Source: Nymphaea colorata
Taxonomy: Eukaryota; Streptophyta; Magnoliopsida; Nymphaeales; Nymphaeaceae
Reading direction: 5' to 3'
DNA length: 64,000 nucleotides
NCBI RefSeq assembly: GCF_008831285.2
Contig: NC_045147.1
Location: 1,140,001-1,204,000 of the forward strand
Of this stretch, positions 36,046 through 50,200 are shown piece by piece. How positions within the stretch are numbered: the stretch's first letter is position 1; the number at the start of each line of letters is the position of its first letter. Made by a program: the position numbers and the translations under genes. The notes beneath the pieces are model-generated. The model worked only from the letters and a program-made list of their open reading frames with translations, had not been told where the DNA came from and did not search any database.

Positions 36046-37248
36046 AACAACTTTGAACATTATTAGAGAAAGAGAGAGAGAGAGAGATTTGCAAAATCAT
36101 GGTTCATATAGTGCCCTGAGTTTTTATGTTTGGATTTTGGAAAATTTTGTAGTTTTAGGTTAGACAAGCATACTTCAACTGTTCTCAATTGTTAGAATTG
36201 TATTTAAAAAAAAAATGAGGGTTAGAAAGTCATGCATAGTTTTGCCTTTAGTGATTCACTTCATACTTTGGATACTATTCTCTCAACAACTATAGTTATC
36301 TAATAAATTTCAATTTATAAAGTTGTACTCTTATTAAATGCCCTTCTCTTTTTCCTTTACATTAATAGGGTACATCTTTTTCACACACAAGGTAAAATTG
36401 ACCTAGACGGTTAATTCATTAAGGTAAATAAAAAAAGAAAAAACCAACTTAGGAACTATATTTGAGTTCTTTATGTCATTACCCATTAACAAAATTTTAT
36501 GTGATACAAGTTAAATATTTTTTTTGGGTATTTTCAAGAAGTTGCGTTGTGAACATGTGTGTTCGGTTCAACGCACTGTTTATGATTTCTTATGTTTAAT
36601 AAGTATTAGTTATTCATTTTATCATGTACTGGACCGTGTAAATCACTATTTTCTTCATAATATTTTGAAAATTTTTCTTCCATTTTATATATTTAAAAAA
36701 ATTAAGGTCATAAGTTTTTCCAATTGAAAAAGGGGGTCAATCTCCGATTTACTTCTAATAGGATAAGGTTAGACATTACATCAATATGCAAAGAGCAGGT
36801 TTAATAGAAACAACGAACCATTATTGAAGATCTCAAGTCAGACATATACAACCATCATCTCCAAGGTGCTTTGTCCATATATATCAAAATCTGAGAAAAT
36901 GTGAATCAAACATACGGTCTTGTCACCAGAATTTCTGATAAGGTGCATGCTTCCTTATATAAAGAGAAAAGGGAGAAAATACAATACTTCATGGGCCGCA
37001 ATGGGCCCAATCTAGTATGATGGTTCGAACTTTTTTTTTTGTTTAACCTTTGCCAGTAGTTGAAGATTGAAATCCGATACTGAACATTCATTTAGGGGAA
37101 AAACTACATATAAGACTCAATCAAAATCAAGGAAGCGAGCCTTAAAATTTGTTAGGATGGATGAAGCATGATAGATTTGTGCAAAATCTTAAATATGTAA
37201 GTACAAAAGTCAAGATGAATAAAAAGTGAGATCATATTGACATATAAT

Positions 37249-37490
37249 TAGCCGCAACCGGGCAGTAAGAACCTTGTAGAAAGGTGGCTCACAGTCAAGG
37301 GGTTTGAGCTTTGAATCTCATGATTGCTATCATGCTCTGGTGTACTATTCCTTTGGTTTGCAAACGATGGAAAATACGACACTCGAGTTGAATGATGTAT
37401 TGTAGATCCACCCAAGCCCTGAAGCAAGGCAAAACCTTTAAGCATAAGGGTATGACCTTGTGAGTTTTTTGCCGAAAGCAGTTTTCTTTT
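37249..37490 (+). mobile_element. SINE-like insertion, same family as 23100
   Basis: Box A region AGCCGCAACCGGGCAG, box B CTTTGAATCTC, 3' body TAAGCATAAGGGTATGACC aligning with 23270. It ends in TTTTCTTTTAAG followed by an A run. Confidence 0.6.
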
Positions 37491-37978
37491 AAGTAAAAAA
37501 AAAAAAAAAGAGTTGATACATAATTTGATGTATACTTAACAAGAATATAATGTTAAGTAAAGAAAACAGAACACTGAAAAAAAAACAATAATATACAAAA
37601 ACGATGAAAAGTATTGAAAAAATAGACAATATGATTTTTCCTTTCTAAATGAGCGACCTTCCCACTGTCAAGCTGGTTTCTCCAAGCTTCCCTCTGAGGG
37701 AGGGATGTGTTAAATCGATTTCGGGCTTTCAGAAGTAATTTTTTCATGAAACCTTTTCTGCCTTTCTTTAAATCCAGCTCCACACATATATATGTGCGCT
37801 CCTTTGACTTGAAATTTTGGCTCCGCCATTTACTCTCGAGATAAAAAGTTGTGTATCTATTTGACTCATTTAATGAGTCGTTTTGGATTCCAACTTGCTT
37901 ATATGGGATGAGTAAAAGGAGTATTTCATTCTACCATTCAAAAGAGAGTCTAAGCTCTCACTCAACCTCTCGTTCCCT

Positions 37979-39523
<1,545 letters not shown>

Positions 39524-40386
39524 AGGTACAAGACCTTTTAGGTACTTCAAAGTATCGCTCCCATGCCATACTTCAACTTATATGAAAGTGACCCTCTTAT
39601 TCTCTTGGTTTTGCAGCACGCAGCACATAGAATTGTTGTCCTAAATATTTGAAACTGATCGCATACCAACTCATGTCCCAATCGTTGTGCCAACACCTTC
39701 GTGAACCAAGTAAAGGGTTAATTAAATCAGACCTCAAACACTGTCCAGTGAGAGAAAATGAACGAGGAGCGAGTCTTGTTGCACTAGTTGGGGTCAACCC
39801 ACATCAAACCTCCACCAGATTCAAACGATTTTCAAATATTTATGACTGGAGCAAAAGCATAGGCGAAATTATGAGCACCCTTTCGCTAAAATCTCCTCTA
39901 ATTCTACAGAAATTTTAAAAGATCATGCTACAATGAGAAAAACACAGCAGGGAAGAGCCAGTTGGATTGGAATTTCTAACAGTGATATTAGGATGACAAA
40001 CTTAATAGTTTTACTAGTCCACTTATTTTCCCGTGTTTTATCGCATTGTTATGCATTCATATATATATACATAACTACACATTGTCGAGATATTACATAG
40101 GAAAGCAGGAACATGAAAATAAGCTAGATTTTCTGATAAGAGGGGAAAGTATGATAATGATAAAAGCATCATCTTACACAAAATGTTTTGTACTGAAAAT
40201 GAAAAATTTTGAAATTTTAGGGCTCACCTCAATCCACTCTTCCTGCGAAAAACCTAAACCATTTAGCCAGTTATAGCCATCATATAGTCATCGGATCTTA
40301 TTATAACGAGAAGAATTTAATCATCATAGTCATCATCATTTTCTATCGGGGCAATGCCAACAGAACATATTGAATCCATGTAGGCA
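39524..40386. other. No gene seen
   Basis: Short frames only; no repeat or motif recognised. Confidence 0.4.
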
Positions 40387-40560
40387 GCGGTGGAGCCAAG
40401 GTGGGGCTCGCATGGGGCCTTGGCTCCACCTCTTTTTTTTTTTTTTTTGAAAAAGTTACATCTAAGTTTTAGAAAATTTTACCTGTCCTATAGAAACATT
40501 TTGAAAAATGATATTTCGGTCCGTGTCAAAATTCTCATGAAAAAGAAAAATTTTTAGCTG
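40387..40560. repeat. Copy of the dispersed Tip100-like repeat
   Basis: CAGCGGTGGAGCCAAGG at the left end, GGCTCCACC plus a T run, then CCTATAGAAACATTTTGAAA and ATGATATTTCGGTCC. The right end is missing or unclear. Confidence 0.5.
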
Positions 40561-40979
40561 TGTGTAAGTAAATAAATTCAGACACACAAGAAAAGGTAAA
40601 AGAAAGGTCCGTATGTGAATTTGAAGTAGATCTAAATGAAAGTATTGATTGGAAGCCAAATGAGACATGGTAGTAATCCAAACAAGCAAATCCAAATTCG
40701 ATATGGGCACCCTTTAAATCTAGTCTATTTGCAACTTTGCACCGGGTCAGGTGATCTGCTAGTGGTACATCACATGTACATATGCCAACCTGCATTTTGG
40801 TGATGAAACTGTTTACTCACATTGATGACGTACTTCTTTTGTCAACCTTACAACTTCTATTTTTGTATTCCAATATCACCTCGCAGATGAACATATCTCC
40901 TATTTGAGTCTTGAGATCCAGTTTGGAAGTCAAACAGGATCCGGTCCACTACAAATGATGGTTCAGCACTCCCAACATT

Positions 40980-40981
<2 letters not shown>

Positions 40982-41041
<60 letters not shown>
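40982..41041. repeat. Compound microsatellite (CT)n(AT)n
   Basis: 29 bases of CT then 31 bases of AT. Confidence 0.95.
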
Positions 41042-41045
<4 letters not shown>

Positions 41046-41599
41046 AATCATGAGCTGTTAAGTTAGTCGATGGTTTTACAATGTCATATACAAAACTTAC
41101 TTTTTCTGGTGTATTTTGACTTTAGAAAAGGTAATTTGCACGTAGCATCTTGAAACCATCAATTAAATTAAACATTAGAAAACACATTGTTATTGAAATA
41201 TTCATTATCTTTTTCTTAAATTGAAAATTAAGAATGAATTTCCTAGTCTCATGACTAGAGCTCCTGTTGCTATGCCTACGTTTATGGGCACTATCTGCGT
41301 TATGTTCTGCGCGTAAAATTTGAACAATAATGACCGCAATAGGAGACTGGGGCGGTTTCCTTGTGATGAGATGGATCTGGATCTTGATCTAGCTTATCAA
41401 GATTTTATAATAAAAAAAAGCAGCGGACTTGGCTCAAACGTGCCTGTAACATGGAACTTTTAACCAAACCTGACCTCGGACTCATAAGGTTGGGGATATC
41501 CGGCCGACCATTCCAGAAAAATCGGACATAAAAAAAAGTCTCCAATTAAGAAATCAATGATTCTGATTTAAGAAACGACAATCGATGGGATTTATTTTT

Positions 41600-41855
41600 A
41601 AATAAAGTTGTATATCTAATTCTTTTAGACTTTGAAAATACGCTAAATTGGGTGAAAATTTTGGATTAGGATTCAGATGTGAATGTAAAAATCGGATTCA
41701 AATTGTAAAATTGAACTTTGGGTTTGGATTCAGATTTAGATATGAGTTTTCTTTGTTTGCATTTGAATTTAAATCTGAATATATGAATATCCAAAAAGAC
41801 AAATATGGTTAAGGGCAATCCGATTGGAATCCAATCTATTGACATTTCTACATAG
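41600..41855. repeat. Truncated copy of the GATGTCAATG family
   Basis: Shares AATCGGATTCAAATTGTAAA, GAGTTTTCTTTGTTTGCATT and a right end TCTATTGACATTTCT with the copy at 21646. The left end is not identifiable. Confidence 0.5.
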
Positions 41856-43364
41856 GGTTACGACCGGATTTCGTTTTGCACCAAACCCCAGATCCAATCA
41901 CATTCTCTACATCGCTGATACGGTATTGATACCTTTACAACATACGTGGACCAGATCCAAGGTGAGGTCTGATATGGAAAAATAAGTTCCAATTACCAAT
42001 CGTATATGATTTAGCTCAAGTGCAGATGCAAGTTTAGAACTCGACAAAGATCCAAACTGCAACTTACGCGTATTATCCATATGGATGAAAAGCTGGTTGT
42101 ACTTGGATTCTGATTGAAACCGATTTGCTTAGAGTCCGACCCGGATCGTGGGGGCGAATTTAACCATATCCTTAAAAAACACGTGCTGAAATTTAATATA
42201 GGACCTATGGATCTCTGGGTCCGTGATACGGACCCACACCAAATCATCTTGCCCGGAGACGGACTGCAGGACGGTGGGCCCCGTAATGAAGAGAGAGCAG
42301 GATCAGGGTGTGCTCAAACAAATAGGCCGTTTTGCTCTTGTGGGCCCCAAGGAGTGAAAAATTTATGATATTGGAAGTGGGACTTCACATGACGAACAGC
42401 CGGGGCCCACGCCTACGTTGGACCCTCTTTATTGGATGATGACATGAAGTCTTTGAGGGGTCCGGTCTGAGCTCCTCCAGACCCGATCAATTCGTCCTGG
42501 ACATCTTGGTCGTGGCTAATTAAGCCGATGGAGACTGATCAGCGTTTGACTCAGTCCACGGCCACGGTGGAGCTTGCCGACGGCAGGCATTAGCTCCCCA
42601 CCATAATTGCACCTGGTTGTTGATTTTTAATGCCGTCCCTTTGTGTCCCGAGAGCATTAGAGGAGCAAATGAGGGATAATAATTCTATAACATTAATGCT
42701 TTTATATATATATATAATTGGTAAAATTAACAAAACACAGGCGATGAATAAAAACCAGACCTTTTAATTTTTTGCTAAAAAAATATTTTAAATAAAATAT
42801 AAACATTCTAATATTTGTTTAAAAACTATTTTGATACAAAGCATGCTTTGAATCAAGTTGTCTTTATAAAAAAATGTTGATTTTTTTCATTATCAAAATA
42901 TCGAAGCTGTGAGAGCCATTTGTTTTTGCTTATTATAAAAACTGATAAACTGGATATATATTATGTTCAACCTATTCTTAAGATCATATTAGTAAGGTTA
43001 GATTTTTTTTTTTTAAAAAAAAGTTGACCTATTGGTCTCCTTTCTACTATATAAAAGCATTAACATAATGCTCCTTGATGGAGTATAGCACCAAGTTGAC
43101 AGGTAGGCCAAACCCCAATAAGAAGCAAGGGAAAGAGGAGAATTTGGTTCTGAGCGGGTTTTTGTTCAGACATAGTACTTGAAGACGTCGGTCTTCTTCA
43201 CCACCAATCCCAAGCCTGGGCTGTTTAAATTTGCATGTTAAGTCAAACCCGATCATTTTGTACGTATACACGCGTATGCTTGCATTTTTGGTTGTAATAG
43301 AAGCTTGGTAAATTTGACTTGGTAGGTTGGACCAACACCTGCAATGCAATCCAGAGGCATAGTA
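41856..43364. other. No gene seen
   Basis: A GC-richer interval (42100-42640) with GGGCCC motifs but no supported reading frame, then AT-rich sequence. Confidence 0.4.
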
Positions 43365-43490
43365 AAAAATTTTTTATGAGGAAAGCTTAATTAAAGTTTT
43401 TAAATTTTGACACAGGCCGAAATATAATTTTTCAAAATTTTTATATATGACAAGTAAAATTTTTTTAAATTTACATATAATTTTAAATGG
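43365..43490. repeat. Fragment of the dispersed Tip100-like repeat
   Basis: Contains TTTTAAATTTTGACACAGGCC, GAAATATAATTTTTCAAAA and TTTACATATAATTTT, the body of the family without recognisable ends. Confidence 0.4.
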
Positions 43491-43752
43491 TGAAAGCTTG
43501 TGTTAACCTTGCTTGGGGTGAGCAAAAGCCACCTAAGGTCGAAGTCCTCCCTCTTTCCTTTCTCTTTTGGATCCATTACTGCTTCTACACTTAGGTGAAC
43601 CTATTGTATACCTCTCAACTAGATTTGGGTACTTGTCATTATTTACAGTCAAGTACCCATTGAAAATCAAATTGGCAACACGCCATTAAATGCTATACTC
43701 CTTAGGGCCAGCATAAACCTTGTTCATTAAAAACCCAAAAAGAACCATTTTT

Positions 43753-43930
43753 GCCACATGCGGAACTATGTTGTAGCTGGTGTGGGTAATTTGCCCACAT
43801 TAGGCTACAAAATATACTTTATATACATATGGAAACTTCATTAATTTTCAGTTTTTTAGATATAAGTGCCCCATAATGTTAGAAAGTTAAATTTCAATTG
43901 CTCAGGTCTAAAAATTTCTGGCTCCACCAT
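43753..43930. mobile_element. hAT miniature element, same subfamily
   Basis: Left end CCACATGCGGAACTA, right end GGCTCCACCATTG, flanked by CATTTTTG/CATTTTGG (7 of 8). It shares TTCATTAATTTTCAG and ATATAAGTGCCCC with its relatives at 45393 and 55172. Confidence 0.6.
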
Positions 43931-44421
43931 TGCATTTTGGCATACAAGCTAAAATGTACTGAGTTGAAGAAACATAATTATTTATAGTCGGATCATATTA
44001 AGCTTGGTTGCAATGCATTGGGCATGAGCCAATCTTATTCAAGCCATGGCTATTCGGTTCTACTCCTTGCCTGAACCATTCCTCAGCTGCATATATCTGA
44101 TGACAATCTTCTTTGAGTAATATTCTTTCTATGAACATGGAAAGCAATGCATGCATGAGGCGTAGAGGTATGAATAGCTCTCTTTGTTGGTCATCGTCTT
44201 TGGTCAATCTAATTTCGCACCTTGAAAATTCACATGAACAGGTTTAGTTTTATAGAGGTCGATCATTCGAGTGGTATATTTTTAATAATGATTCGTGTTA
44301 AAAACAGTTTGTAACTTTTATATTGTTTTAAATTATCGCCAATTTGTGGCATGTGAACGCATCGAGTTATGTGTGTAAGAGGCCACGTACGTTGCCAGAT
44401 GACCGGAGAAATTCAAGTTGA

Positions 44422-44423
<2 letters not shown>

Positions 44424-44452
<29 letters not shown>
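44424..44452. repeat. (TA)n microsatellite
   Basis: About 29 bases of TA. Confidence 0.95.
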
Positions 44453-44455
<3 letters not shown>

Positions 44456-45392
44456 TTTGTAAGAAAACTACTCGCCATGTAACCAAGCTTCGAGCATTAA
44501 TAATTAATAAATAATCTTTGTATGTCATAACTTGGAAAATAAATTAGTTTTTCATATATGTTTACTTGGAGTTTTTTGAAGCTAAATTTTTCAACGCAAA
44601 CTTCAAGCTACTTGTTAAATGGAGGCATTCAGGTTGCTTCCTTTGCCTCCATTTCGGGTATGTTAAGGCTATTGCGTCAAACTATATATTTAAGTAAACT
44701 ACTTCTAAGTTCACACAATGTAAACTAATATAATCTCTGTTTCTTGCCAATATATTTCCAAAAACTGATTAAGGATTGTATCCTTATTTACATGACAGTC
44801 TAGTCTTGTTTATATATATGAAGGTTCTCTATACCAATGTTGTATTGATTCTTTTGATTTTCATGCTTGCCATGCTAAAAGATCTTGAACATTAGAAGGT
44901 GGAAACTCTTTTTTGTATTTCAATCATGTTCAACTTATATTCTTCTAATTTTAGAAAACCCATTGCATTTCCTGATGATAGATTTTGGAAGAGAGCATTG
45001 CCCTCTGGTAAGTTCCTCTTTTCCTACTCTTAGGGGCACTTCAACGCTTCTTTGTGGTAAGTACCTATTTTCCTACTTGTAGGGGAAGGACTTCTTCATA
45101 TTCCTAATGCAGTCAACGCCTCATACCACAGCAAGTTATTCACTCATTGATACTGATTATCTGAATGAAGGTTCATTATAGGGAACTAGCTCTTTGTACG
45201 CTTGAAGAAGGAAGATCCTAGAGACCATCTTGTCTTGATAGTTGATGATTTATACCTTGATTTAGAACAAGGTATTCAGATTGTTGTGAGAATGTTAAAT
45301 CTTTGCACATGGAACTTATACAAGATTATTTTTGATACCTGAGATTTTTGTGATTTACTAACCTCTTGTTTACTACTTGATAGTATCCATCC

Positions 45393-45545
45393 CAGTGGCG
45401 AACTGCCCACACCCGCCTCACAAAATTAGTTTAATATATATGTTAATGTTTTGATATACTTAACTGTTATACATGTAAGTGCCCTAAAGAAATTATAGGT
45501 ATTGAATGAATGCCCCACCAGAAAAAGTTTCTAGCTCCGCTAGTG
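45393..45545. mobile_element. Short hAT miniature element with 8-bp target duplication
   Basis: 153 bases starting CAGTGGCGAACTG and ending TAGCTCCGCTAGTG. It is flanked by perfect 8-bp repeats ATCCATCC at 45385-45392 and 45546-45553. The ends resemble the CAGGGGCGGAG termini of Tip100-type hAT elements. Confidence 0.85.
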
Positions 45546-46908
45546 ATCCATCCGAGTCTTATGATATTCTTATTAGCGATACTTTAAGAAAAATAGAAGC
45601 TCGAGACTTGTGTTGTGGATGTATGACCAACTAATTGCTTCTTCAATCAAGTAAAAAAAAACACTTACTAAAACAGGGAAAGCATTCTACTATCAACATT
45701 ATTGTTTCCTTTTCGTGGAAAACGAAAGAGAAATTGCAACCATTTCATGCACCCGTCTTAAACTTGATGGTGGCAAAGGTGGCTGCCTATTAGATAGCCT
45801 TCATCAAAAGTAAGGCTCGATGGCTTACATTTGCAACATAAAAACATGACGAGTAGGCCTTAAATGAAGCTTTCCGCATAAGAGGGGAAAAAAAAAATTC
45901 AAGACTCGAGTTGCTTAACTAGTATACAAAGTTTTACGGCATCTCAAGAATCAGTGGTCAAAAAAATGCAAAAAATTTGTTGTTCGGAATCCTTTTTTTT
46001 TGCATAAAAATAGGCACGAGTAAGACTGACAACAAATTGGTAAAAAAACAAACCATATTTCGTTGAAACATTTTAAAGCATTGAGATTCCAAGGGTAGTT
46101 GTACATTAGCATACTTTTGCCAGGTGTGACAAGTGGAGATCGAGAAACTAGCAGAGCTTCAGTTACAAGCTCAAACAGGAAGAGCTGGTAGGTGACTAGC
46201 GGTGCTTCCTGTGAATCAACTAACACACAAGATACATTCAACCAACTCCAATAACAAACAATTATTATCCTACAAGATTTTTCCAAATGTTCCTCATACA
46301 TGTTGGTTGGTGTAATCCTATACCATCAACAAAACACTGGCATGTTTTTTAATACGTTGTAAATCTAATTGCCGAGACTTGCAGAGGCTGATAGGATGAT
46401 GAGAACAGAGTAATTCTAAAAGAAATCACTTTATTTCAAAAGTATCGTGGTCTTTTGGTCAAACAGCAGATAACTGGCTTTTCAATGTGATTCAGTTATA
46501 TCTACCAATTGTCAAAGACAAATGAGGATTATTAGTGGACAACTTCATTGACGTTGCAATATTTTCCTTTTTTATTCACGGTAAATTTGTAGACTAGAAG
46601 ATATTTTATGCATTGTGCATAACTTCGGATAAAGAAGAACTGCCCTACCATGAACTTTCCACACTTGATAAGTTTTTAAAGAGTTTGCCTAACTATTAAA
46701 TAATTACAGAACTTCACAAGAATAAGCATGTTACAGTAAACAGCGACGAGTATTTATTTAGTATATAAAGTTATAACCAAAGGTAACCAACAGAAAAAGA
46801 TGACACAGACCTTCAAATGATTTTCCCACGACTTTTTCTCGCTATTATAAGCATTAAACGAGATTTTCACCATGTAATTTCAAATATTTGTACATATCAT
46901 TTTCTTTC

Positions 46909-46914
46909 TTTATT
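46909..46914 (-). terminator. Candidate poly(A) signal of DRIP gene
   Basis: AATAAA on the minus strand about 360 bases after the DRIP stop codon, in an AT-rich context. It fits a plant near-upstream element but was not tested. It makes 47275 to about 46890 the likely 3' UTR. Confidence 0.35.
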
Positions 46915-47275
46915 GGTTGTGCTGCCTGCCTGTGAACCGCTTTCTAGTATTTGTCTTTGTTTATTTAATTATTTGAATATTTAGTCTGCATTGACACTAA
47001 CGCAAGTTCCTTCGAAGAATAGAATCTTAAAAATCTTATAATTTTGCTTCCCAAGATTTAAGACCGTCCTAGATCACCCGATGGCTAAAAACAAGAGGAG
47101 CTTGGTACTGTTACAGGGAAGTAGCTTTCAATGAGCCGAGGCTCTTAGAAAGTCCAAGTACTGGAAAAGAAGAGATGATAAAATTATGTATTCATGATTC
47201 CTCGAGCATATATACAACGTGGGCATCAGCAACATGATAGATCTCAAGAATAACAGGAAAATATGTCTTGCTCAC

Positions 47276-50200
47276 TTACGCAGGCTTCCTGCTGTAATTC
47301 AATACCATGACATAGTCTGGCACGTCACAGCCCTTGTCGTCCTTTTTAAGTGTACGAATAGCCTCACCTCCACCAGTCAGATTCCTTACCCAAATATCAA
47401 CTACATCATGCAGAGGAAAGCTTGGGCCCACAGAATGGCCACAGCATGTAACCTCCACCTGCATTAGACATCGAACAAAGGTTTTGTAGAAGTTGCAGGA
47501 ACTTGATTCATAACAAACAACTGTTCATTTCTCAGAGAAAAGAACAGGACATGGCTTTTAAAATGGGAACATCCTCAGCTTAAAACCATGTTCTGTTCTT
47601 TTCTCTGACATGGAATACATTGAACAACTCCATTTTGCTGTTCTGTGCATAGGTTATTCACTCTTTTGGTTCTAAAGGTTAAAATATAGTAATCTTTACT
47701 GCGAAAAAAAAGAAGTTTTGTATAGAATCCATATCACCCTACTGTTTGGGAGCATAAATGTATCACGTGACTGCACTAGCCTTTCGTTATTTTCAGGCTT
47801 ACCAAGTCCAGAGACAAATCTTAATGTGTATATTTAGCTGATTAATGTTCCACTCGTTAACACCTCTGTCACTACATACCGATGTCTTAGTATTTGTGAA
47901 TGTTGAGGAACTATTGCAAAGTTCTATGCAACGGTGTCTGCCTCTTTCTTTTTCCTTGATCCCTTTATTCTCGTTCACTATGTCTACAACTTAGAAATAG
48001 GTTTCTTGCCGCTCATTCTAGATGTTTGACACGAACTCCATCCATCTCAAGTTATTTGTTATTCATTTAACAAGTGACAAACTTATAGGTCAAGCCTTAA
48101 GAATAATTTACAGATTGACACAGCAAAGAACCAAACACACACCACATTGTGCTTAGTATTAAAAACAGTTTTGGTATCACCAAACAGGGAAGTGAATATA
48201 GAGAATAAGGGAGAAGAAAAGATAATGGAGAAGAGAAAAGATCTTAAAGCTTCACTATGTGATAGCTAAAAGATGAGTTCATATTCAAAAAGCCTAAACA
48301 CAAACACCTAACATCAGCGAGAACTTGAAAGAAGGAAGAATGAAAAGTAAATTTTTTATATAGTCCTTTTCTTTCACATGCACAAACAGCACATGAGCAA
48401 TCTAAGACTTGAACATCTAAACTTCCATTATGGAAAAACGTGGGTTCAGTTGCATAGTGATTAACCTACAGAACTAGAAATGGTAATTGTTCATTCATAG
48501 ACAATATCCCAATATACTCAATACAGGGGAAGACGTTATAAAATGACATTGACACAAAAATTACAGCTTTATCAATGAATTTTACAAAGAATAAACTTCA
48601 CTAGGAAAACTATACAGATAAGATGGAAAACGAGTCTAAGAAATGCAATAATGATCCTTCATCCTAGGAACTTGCATTGCTAAAGTTAGTTTTCTTACAA
48701 GCACAAAAAAGGGAAATTACCTCAGATTCATGTTTTAAATTGAGCTTCTGCACAAGATACTGCTTAACATATGACACAGGTATATTTCCGTCCCTGAAAG
48801 CAATCAAAATTATAAGTTTCTAGAATAGTTGCAATGTATTAATGCATAAGAATAATTTGCCTTTTTTACTTGTTAACTATATTATTAACTTTAGACAGAG
48901 ATATACTGGCATTAAGGTCAATTCCATAAGCCAAAGTGGCAGTAACCTCATTTCCCATGGAGCTACTATAATTGAATGCCAATGTTGTTTATGGGGAAGA
49001 TAATACAACTGGATGCTTCCTTGAGGATCTAATGAGATGAAAACACATACTCATAATTGAGCCAATTTATTAACCTATGTTTACAAAACATTTAAAAAAA
49101 TGAAAAACTCGTATTTGTTTCAAATTTAAGGTAAATTTAACAAACTGACCTTGAACCTGTAGCAACAAAAACTTACTTTATTCTGATATAACACTTTGGA
49201 ATCTGAGGGAAAGAAGCTCCAGATCTGTAAGGTGGCCATATTTGGGTAAGGCAGAGAGTAAAAGCATACATGCAATGAAAAAGTGGTCTACAATATGAAG
49301 AAAGTCCTGATGTGGGAAATGTAAAGCATGTTATAGTCGCATGAAGCTTGCACTTACTGGTCTTCACGAGCAAATAATGCAAACCACACGGGCCTTAAAT
49401 GGTTCGTTAATTTCTCAGAAAACCCATTCACTTGGACTCCATTTTTTCTGGGTTTTCTTGTTCTAGAGACCTTGTCAGTGTCATTTACATCACTTTTACA
49501 TCTCTCTTCCATGACTTTATTAGATTCTTTCTTTTGCACTGCAGCGGCAGATCCATTGCCTCTTTTCCTGAACCTTCTGTTTATGTTTGAGGAAGACTTG
49601 CCAGGTTCTTTGCCTTCTATAAAATGTGCACTTGAGTCCTCCACTTTAGTTTTGTCTGCAGTTTCTGCGAGAAAATTTAGCTTGTCCCAGTTTGTGTCAT
49701 TGGCAGATTTTGAAAATGAATCCTGGATTGGAGGTTCAACACCACATTCTGAAATATTAACTGCTTCATCTTCAATGGTGATACGCTGAAAGATGAAGAC
49801 AAAATCTGTTAGAATAACAAAACTCTGGACATACTGTGTTTCAAACACATTCTTTATGGCGTGTATCAGATTTATGTAACCTTTGACTACTAGAAGCAAG
49901 ATACAAGACAATCAACTAACCTTTCTTTTTGATGGCATAGAGAGCTTATATGGTTGGTCAAATGCATCACCTTTGTCTACATCTGAGAAATCTTTATCGC
50001 CATGATTTTTGTTACCACCTCCACGTGATATACCTGCTTTCCGTGCTGCAATTTTTGCTTTGCTTGCATGTCCGGTCGTTGATATAGGATCAGTGCTGAT
50101 GACAATTGATGATAATGACCTCTCCTTCCTCCTAGATGGGCCAGTTGGGATAGGCCCAACATCTATTTCTTTCAATTTCTTCAAAGGAAATATTTTCATT

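Larger units (their letters stand above)
43931..46890. other. Gene-poor stretch downstream of DRIP
   Basis: Apart from the hAT element at 45393 and the (TA)n at 44424 only short frames occur. A minus-strand frame of 116 codons (46301-45951) shows no family. Confidence 0.4.

Noticed and set aside
49472-49789. 105-codon plus-strand frame
   Set aside because: Antisense shadow of DRIP coding exon 4.
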